NCBI GenBank assembly: GCA_009886815.1
Contig: QXYP01000186.1
Location: 1-6,346 of the forward strand
Origin: Halieaceae bacterium
GTDB taxonomy: Bacteria; Pseudomonadota; Gammaproteobacteria; Pseudomonadales; Halieaceae
DNA: 6,346 bases
Reading direction: 5' to 3'
Numbering within the stretch: position 1 is the stretch's first letter; each line of letters starts with the position of its first letter. Positions 1 through 6,346 of this stretch are shown in pieces. The position numbers were made by a program, and so were the translations under genes. Below the pieces are notes generated by a model. It searched no databases, was not told the origin of the DNA, and saw only the letters and a program-made list of their open reading frames with translations.

Positions 1-631
<631 letters not shown>

Positions 632-635
<4 letters not shown>

Positions 636-3600
636 CGGAGCGCTCCTGCTGAGCCGGTTTCTACTTGAGTAATTTGCTCACCGCGCTCTGCCGCATCTCG
701 CAATGCCCAGGCTCGATAAAGCTCGTCTTTGGTTTTCAGGCCTTCCCGTGGCAAGGCATGTACGGCAACGTAATTAGCACCTTGATGGCGGTTCTCCCAC
801 ATGGCTTGGTGCGCTTCCGGGAGCTCTTCCATGGTGACTGGCGTAGGCGGGAGTACCGCGAGCAGTCCCGACGCAATTTGCTCCTGCATTTCAGCGAATT
901 CCCGTGAGGTATTGAGGTGCGTACCTCTGATCTCCGCTGTAGGCATGAGAACGCGTCGTTGGCGCGTCCAGACTTGAGGCGCATAAAAGCTAAAACATTG
1001 TCCCTCAAGATCTTCGGCATAAACGACTCGGCCTGTGTTGGGCTTCACCAATGCGGAAGCTAGTGCAAGGCCGTCTCGTCCTCGTCGCTCAAAGACGATA
1101 TCGGGCAGGCCGCGTTTATCCAGCGTATTTCTTAGCGCAGGAGCAATGGCAGAGCCAATAGGTTTTAAGGTTTTGTCCGAGAACTCTCTTACCGCCTCAC
1201 GGAAAGCCAGCGATTCTGTAAAGGGGTCGGGCATGCCTGGAAACGGGCCCGGGGGCATGAAGTCATCACCCAACCGCTTTGCAATTTCCTCAATGCTAAC
1301 AACGCCCCGTACTCTGGGACCGAAGCCTAGGGAGCTAACGAACTCTCTCTGTGCGATGGTGTCGACCAGTACAGCCACCTGACCACCGTTTTGGCAGGCT
1401 ACTTCAATGGCTTCAATGGCGACGTTATCGACAATGCCATCCTCGGCCCCTGGCCCATAAACAATGAGAATAGTTTGTCCCGGCCGCAAACCTGCTCGAC
1501 GGAACATGGTGGCGGGGGAGGATGCGCCGGGCTTCCCTAAAAAGGTAAACCGATATCCCGAGGATGCGCCATAAAACGCGAGCACGCCGTTGTCGCCCAA
1601 GAGCTGAAAAGTTCTAGGAAACGCATTCTCTCCAGCATGAGAAACCGCATAATCAATATTACCGCCAACAGCGGCTTCTGCGGCAGCGACAAAAGGTAGC
1701 CCGGCTTCGTGCCAAGCTTGCCATTCGTTGGGATCATCTGGTACTGCCGTAAAAATATCTTTCCAGCGATCGTCCTTTCGGTTGATGGGTGATCCGCCGG
1801 CTGCCGTGACTCGGGTAGCCCGTTGGTCACTGGACACCATGCCCAAGCAAGATAGACCGCTAGCGGTAGCGCTTCTCAGGCAATCGTAGCCGGTACCCGT
1901 TGAGGCGCCTTCAACAAAGAGCCTCTTACCGGTTTCAATATTCAAGGTGGTAAATAGCGCCCGTTGGATGGTGCCCATGGTAAGACCATAAGAGCCCGCC
2001 TCTTCGAACGTGAGCGAACTGAGCTTGGGATGCAACTGAGGTCCTTGGACGGCTAAGAACTGGCCGTGACAACCGTCATTGCGCTCATATCCCTGAATGC
2101 GGAAATCTGCCGCCATGGGGTCTAAGCCCTGGTCTGGTGACATGAGTTCGCTCTGCCCAGAATACACCGTCACCAAATCGCCTACGGAGAGCCGCCCTTC
2201 GGAAACCAATTCGGCACCCAGTGAAACGACCAAACCAACACCGCCGGACCCGGTGACCTGAACGTCAGATTCTCGAGCATCAAAGGGTGAAACGGGGATG
2301 CCAGTGATCGCCCAGATGTCATTGAAGTTAACCTCTGAAGCCAACACGTAGATCAGTGCTTCCGCGGCCTCGGGTTCGGGCGTTGGGTAAACCAATTTGC
2401 GTTCAGCAATATTGGGGTCGCCGTGCTCTGGCGCGCCATCGACACTCGACCTTGCAACGCCCCAGCCGTACTGGTGACTGGGGATGGGTGTAATGCCCGG
2501 GAAAAAACTCGCCCCTACGGGTAAAAGGTTTCCCGACGACTCGAGTTCATGCAATTGCTGCTCACCGGGATAGGGTGGCACAGCCTTTGGCTGACAGGGC
2601 AGGGGGGAGCTGCGTTTTTCAAGAAACGCGGTAATCCCTGCAGGCCCTGAGGCGGGGTCACAAACCGACTCTGCAAACAAACGGGCTTCGGCGTCGAAGC
2701 CCGCAGTGACGCCCTGCTCTAGGCCGGTAAAGGTAGCCTCGAGAATGCGCTGCGCCACATGTTCGCGTCCCCCTGCTGCAAGTTGTTCTAGGGCTGCAGC
2801 AACTTCGGGGTGATCTTTAATTTCGCTATTGGGCGCCAGCGTTTCTTCACGTTGCGCGAGCAGCGCTTTGTGGCGGTCCAGAACGCTGGCAATGTGACTG
2901 TTGCCGGCGAAATGCTCACGCAACCGGAGCATGGCGCGATTAAGTGCAGATTCACTGCCAACGGGCACGACTTCATCAACCAAGCCAATGCGCTGCGCCC
3001 AGTGCGAATCAATGGGGCGACCCCGGAGCATAATGCCTAGTGCGTTGGCGATGCCCTCGTCACCCTGGCGACTCTGTAGCTTACGGGTCAAACGTTGTGT
3101 GCCCCCGTATCCGGGGAGCAAGTTGAGGTTGACCTCGGGCTGGCCGAACGTGGCGTGATCCGCGGCAACGACATAAGCACAGGATAGGAGTAGTTCGTTA
3201 CCTCCGCCCAATGCAGGCCCGTTGATCGCGGCGATGACTGGCATATCAAGGCTTTCGATAGCCGCAAATGCAGCTTGCGCCGCATGGGGTGGTGTGAGTG
3301 CCGATGCTGTATCGCCCACCTCACCAATTTTCAGTAACTCTTTGACGTCTGCACCTGCGACGAAAGTGCCCCGTGCCCCCGTTACGATCAATGCATCGAT
3401 GTCGCTTTGGTGTTTAATTTGATGAATAACGGTGTGTAGCTCATCGAGAGCACGCTCATTCAGTGCATTCACTGGGGGATTGGTTATGGCGAGCAAAGCC
3501 ACAGTATGGCTGTCATTAAGGCGGTGTATTTCAAGTCTAATGTAGCGCCAGGTTTGGACGATCTGCCTGGCTTGCGCCAGTGCGCCATGATCTCGCCACT

Positions 3601-6052
3601 GGCTTATCGCGTCTCTGATGACGTCGACGACTTCAGGGTTTTTCAGGGTCGAAATATCGCCCAGTGGGGCATCGAGCAGCAATCCCCTCAGGGTGCGGCG
3701 CATATATTTACCCGATCGGGTTTCAGGAAATGCGGGCACGACAAGAAAGTCTGAGGGCACAGCGGTAGCGCCTTTTTCACTGCGTACAAGGCCCTGCAGG
3801 CGAGCAAAGTCATCGTCGTTTAATTTACGGCCAGGGGCGGCGACCAAAAAGGCCACCGGGGTCTCACCTTTTTCGTCGTGAGGCGCGCCGACAACCACAA
3901 CATTGCCCAAGGGGGAGTCTTCCCGAAGGGTCTTATCACGAAGGAGGGCGCCTTCAATCTCTTCGGTACCAATGCGGTGGCCAGAGACGTTAATGACATC
4001 ATCAGAGCGACCGTGGAGCGTGAAGCCGCCGTCCTCGTGACGCCGGGCATAGTCACCCTGAGTATAGCTGTAGCCCTCGGTCCAGCGATCGAAATACACC
4101 GCCTTGAAGCGGTCAATATCGCCACACCAAGCTTCGCTGCCAAAGTGTTCCTTGTCACCCCAAAGCGTATGCGCCAAATAGGGGTAGGGGCTAGTGATTA
4201 CTAACTCACCCTTCTCTCCTACTTCAGCCTCGCGCCACTGGGACACGGTATCGCCACCAGCGGCTTCTGAGACTCTGACCTGCGCCTGTATCCAGGGGAG
4301 TGCCCAGGTTTTGGCGTCAGGCTGCAAATCTTTGTAGCCACCCGAATGGCAGGAAAAAACGATGCCGCCGTGCTCGGTTGCCCAATAGGAGTTAATGTAA
4401 TGAGAGCAAATATTCTCCATGGCAAATTGCTGTACCGCAGGCGACACCGGCTCCGCGCAAAAGGTGCCTGCGCGTAGTGAGGTCATATCAAAAGCGGCCA
4501 TATCTCGAGTGCTTGCAGGGTCTGTCATGACCGCTTTTAAAAAGGTAGAGCCTGCCTTGAAGAGCGTCACGCCATACCTTTCAATGGTTGCGGCAAACCG
4601 ACCTGCATGGGGAAAGAGCGGCGACCCTTCGCAAACGACGGTGGTCATGCCCATGGAAAGCGGTGCGGCGATGAGGTAGGACTGGCCTGTAATCCAGCCG
4701 GGATCACCGACGACATACATGACGTCATCGGGGGTGGCTTCGAATACGGCATGCATGGAATGCGTGACCCCTGCGAGCCAGGCTCCGTGGGTGTGCACGA
4801 CGCCTTTAGGCTTGCCCGTGGAGCCCGAGGTATAAATGATAAACAGTGGCCAGTTGGCTTCCACGGGAACCACCGCTTGCAATCGGTACAAAGTGGCTTG
4901 GAACTCGGTGTCGCTCAAATTCTCAAAGTAAGCCATATCATCGACATTGAGCTCGGTGAGAAACTCTTGCTTGGCCGTTGCCACCAAATCGTCAGAATAA
5001 GCGTCCCGGTCGTATTCAATGACCTCTTGTCCGGTATATCGGGCCACCACAACGTGGCTAATGTCGTGCCCTACCTGAGACAAGGCAATAGCCACTTCGG
5101 TGCGCAGCTTTGCGCTCATTTCTGGAGTTATATCTGCAAGATCGGCTAAAATAGCGCCAAGTTCTCGCATAATATCGGCACGTTCAAGGGTTATCTCTCC
5201 AGCGAGTGCGCTGCTGACAGCCTCTAACAGTGCCGTGCTATCGGCCATGTCAGGATAGTTCGCAAGGGTGGCAGCGAGAGCCTCCAGAGCGGCTTCCCTG
5301 GGAACGTAATTGTCCAGTGCGGGGTCTGTGTACTGACTCTTGAAGGCCACGGCTTCAGCATTTCGGTAGCCGCCATCGGCGGTGATAACAACCTTGGCCC
5401 CGGCATCATGCAGGCGATCCGACAGGGTTTTCGCAGAAAACCCGCCGAATACGGGCGTATAAATAATGCCCAGCCGTTGTGCAGCCAAAATATAGAAGAT
5501 CTGCTCCGGAATATTGGGCATGTTGAGCGCAATACGATCGCCCGTCTTTAATCCCAGATTGGTCAGCACTCGGGCTCGTGTCACCACCTCTAAAAGTAAC
5601 GCCCGGTAACTGAACTGCTGCTCGGTCACGGGGCCACCACGGCCCTTATTTTTTGAGGGGTCCCAGCGATCTCCTTCGAAGATTAAGGCGGTATTCGACC
5701 CTCGGCCTTGTAAAATATGGCGATCAATTTCATTAAAGGAAGCGTTAGTTTGGGCACCTACAAACCAGCGCAGATAAGGTGTTTGGCTCTCATCGAGGAC
5801 TGAACTCCAGGGGTTTTCGTCTTCGTCTAGAGCGCCACGGGCGACGACCTCGCCAGAATCTGCGGCAAAGCCCGCCCAGCATTGTGCGGTAAGGTCAAAA
5901 TTGACCCACTGTTGCGCTTGAGCATCGAACCAATGAATATTGCGCCGGGCGACGTCACCAAAGAAGTCCTGTGGTGATTCATTGATCAAACGGCGAAGGG
6001 CATCCTCCCCCGCCTGTGAGCCCAGCTGCTCCCAAGCGACTCCTACAGTCAT
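632..6052 (-). CDS. pcs: Trifunctional propionyl-CoA synthase (3HP-CoA synthetase / 3HP-CoA dehydratase / acrylyl-CoA reductase)
   Basis: This enzyme converts 3-hydroxypropionate, ATP, CoA and NADPH to propionyl-CoA, AMP and PPi. Numbering is from the ATG at 6052 (1,806 aa; the Chloroflexus enzyme is about 1,820 aa). Domain 1, about residues 1-820, is an AMP-forming acyl-CoA synthetase: YTSGSTGKPKG at 407-417, YWATEHGG at 556-563, TQGDY at 664-668, GRSDD at 681-685, and RSGK with catalytic Lys782. It carries a helical insert at about 252-332 that acetyl-CoA synthetase lacks. Domain 2, about 840-1150, is a crotonase-fold hydratase with oxyanion-hole region FVAGAD at 897-902 and two catalytic glutamates, E953 (GGGNE) and E973 (FGQPE), 20 residues apart as in classical enoyl-CoA hydratases. 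Domain 3, about 1177-1806, is a medium-chain reductase related to crotonyl-CoA carboxylase/reductase, with EVNFNDIWA at 1240-1248 and nucleotide-binding GASTGTG at 1382-1388. No frameshift or missing catalytic residue was seen. The start at 6052 was chosen over the ATG at 6091 because only it has a Shine-Dalgarno (AGGGAG, 8 nt spacing). The gene is translationally coupled to mcr downstream. Confidence 0.95.
643..647 (-). promoter_or_regulatory. Ribosome binding site of mcr, inside the end of pcs
   Basis: AGGAG on the minus strand, 7 nt before the mcr ATG at 633-635. It lies within the last codons of pcs, and the pcs stop TGA (632-634) overlaps the mcr start as ATGA. Ribosomes ending pcs can restart on mcr, which should keep the two enzymes in a linked ratio. 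Confidence 0.8.
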
Positions 6053-6060
6053 GTGAAAAA

Positions 6061-6066
6061 CTCCCT
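6061..6066 (-). promoter_or_regulatory. Ribosome binding site deciding the pcs start
   Basis: AGGGAG on the minus strand, 8 nt before the ATG at 6050-6052. The in-frame ATG 39 nt further upstream (6089-6091) is preceded by CGATGCCCTCTT, which has no purine-rich Shine-Dalgarno. This favours the shorter protein starting MTVGVAWEQLG; the 13 extra residues of the longer reading contain no recognisable motif. Confidence 0.75.
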
Positions 6067-6099
6067 GTGAAGCGCCTAAGGCTCCGTTCATAAGAGGGC

Positions 6100-6118
6100 A
6101 TCGCTAGGGTTTAGCGAT
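6100..6118. repeat. Perfect 7-bp inverted repeat in the pcs leader
   Basis: ATCGCTA, a 5-nt spacer (GGGTT), then TAGCGAT. It lies about 48 bp upstream of the chosen pcs start and 8 bp upstream of the alternative ATG. It could be an operator or an mRNA hairpin. It has no following T-run in either direction, so it is unlikely to be an intrinsic terminator. The dyad is seen directly; its role is not known. Confidence 0.5.
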
Positions 6119-6131
6119 ACCGATTTCAGAT

Positions 6132-6148
6132 TTGTGCTATAGCCAACA
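6132..6148. promoter_or_regulatory. Dyad around GCTATAGC, possible operator or -10 region
   Basis: An 8-bp palindrome GCTATAGC (6136-6143) sits inside TGT-N10-ACA (6133-6148). It lies 14 bp upstream of the 6100-6118 inverted repeat. The half-sites resemble TGT/ACA-type regulator sites, but the spacing is 10, not the 12 typical of PpsR/CrtJ sites. It could instead contain the -10 element. The assignment is tentative. Confidence 0.25.
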
Positions 6149-6346
6149 TTTCTAATTTTTAGGGGTAAGAGAGCCTGAAGCCTCTTCAATTGACCCGAAC
6201 ATGTGGACAGTTACGGCATCAGAATGTCGGCGGATTAGAAAAATTGGCATTTTTACACTTGGAATTTTGACGATTTCTGAAAAATAGCTGAGATTGAGCT
6301 TCCTGAGGTCGCATTTATTGGGCTCAGGCAATCCTAATCACCTTAC

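Larger units (their letters stand above)
6053..6346. promoter_or_regulatory. Non-coding leader and probable promoter region upstream of pcs
   Basis: About 290 bp, visibly richer in A/T than the genes, with no credible coding frame on either strand. By position it must hold the pcs-mcr promoter unless transcription starts beyond the window. No clear -35/-10 pair could be found. The best -10-like element on the minus strand is TATAGC within GCTATAGC (6136-6143), but nothing resembling TTGACA lies 16-18 bp upstream of it. No riboswitch-like conserved structure was recognised. The start of any divergent gene on the right would lie beyond the window. Confidence 0.45.

Noticed and set aside
2788..3012. 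Short minus-strand frames overlapping pcs in other phases, here and at 736-1020, 1537-1830, 3088-3327, 3820-4158, 4219-4425 and 5224-5532
   Set aside because: The pcs frame is continuous through all of them and carries the conserved motifs; these are out-of-frame shadows and not evidence of frameshifts.
4607..5149. 180-aa open frame on the plus strand antisense to pcs
   Set aside because: It lies wholly opposite the synthetase domain, whose motifs are intact there. Its translation has no recognisable family and no good ribosome binding site; it is a shadow frame.
6121..6280. Near-repeat CGATTTCAGA (6121-6130) / CGATTTCTGA (6271-6280)
   Set aside because: This is a nine-of-ten match over ten bases in AT-rich sequence, with no further flanking similarity.
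6201..6287. 28-codon plus-strand frame starting MWTVTASECRR with a hydrophobic middle
   Set aside because: It has no Shine-Dalgarno and no recognisable similarity, and its length is expected by chance in non-coding DNA.
6267..6295. TTGACG on the plus strand as a possible -35 for a divergent promoter
   Set aside because: The hexamer 17 bp downstream is GAGATT, a poor -10, and no divergent gene is visible in the window.
6302..6328. CCTGAG...CTCAGG inverted repeat and the TGAAG-CCT-CTTCA hairpin at 6176-6188 as terminators
   Set aside because: The stems are only 5-6 bp with no adjoining T-run; they are not convincing terminators and could be chance.

Overview
The window holds two enzymes of the 3-hydroxypropionate (3HP) route to propionyl-CoA, both on the minus strand and therefore read right to left. 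The organism is most likely a marine proteobacterium. Moderate GC, close packing with overlapping genes, and a bifunctional-type malonyl-CoA reductase next to a fused propionyl-CoA synthase fit the few marine Gammaproteobacteria of the OM60/NOR5 (Halieaceae) type, or Erythrobacter-like Alphaproteobacteria, in which both enzymes are known. This assignment is inference; no rRNA or other marker is present.

Layout. Bases 6053-6346 are an AT-richer non-coding leader upstream of the first gene, with small dyads but no convincing promoter. Bases 632-6052 are one very large gene for trifunctional propionyl-CoA synthase (about 1,806 aa). It joins an AMP-forming acyl-CoA synthetase, an enoyl-CoA hydratase and an NADPH-dependent enoyl-CoA (acrylyl-CoA) reductase in a single chain. 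Bases 1-635 are the 5' end of a second gene, cut by the window edge: the N-terminal short-chain-dehydrogenase domain of bifunctional malonyl-CoA reductase. The two genes overlap by 4 bp (ATGA), and a good ribosome binding site for the second lies inside the end of the first, so they almost certainly form an operon.

How they work together. Malonyl-CoA reductase makes 3-hydroxypropionate from malonyl-CoA with two NADPH. Propionyl-CoA synthase then activates 3HP with ATP and CoA, dehydrates it to acrylyl-CoA, and reduces that to propionyl-CoA with a third NADPH. With acetyl-CoA carboxylase this turns acetyl-CoA plus CO2 into propionyl-CoA, the first half of the 3HP bi-cycle known from Chloroflexus. 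Whether the host has the rest of the cycle cannot be seen here. No RNA genes, mobile elements, CRISPR arrays or strong terminators were found.
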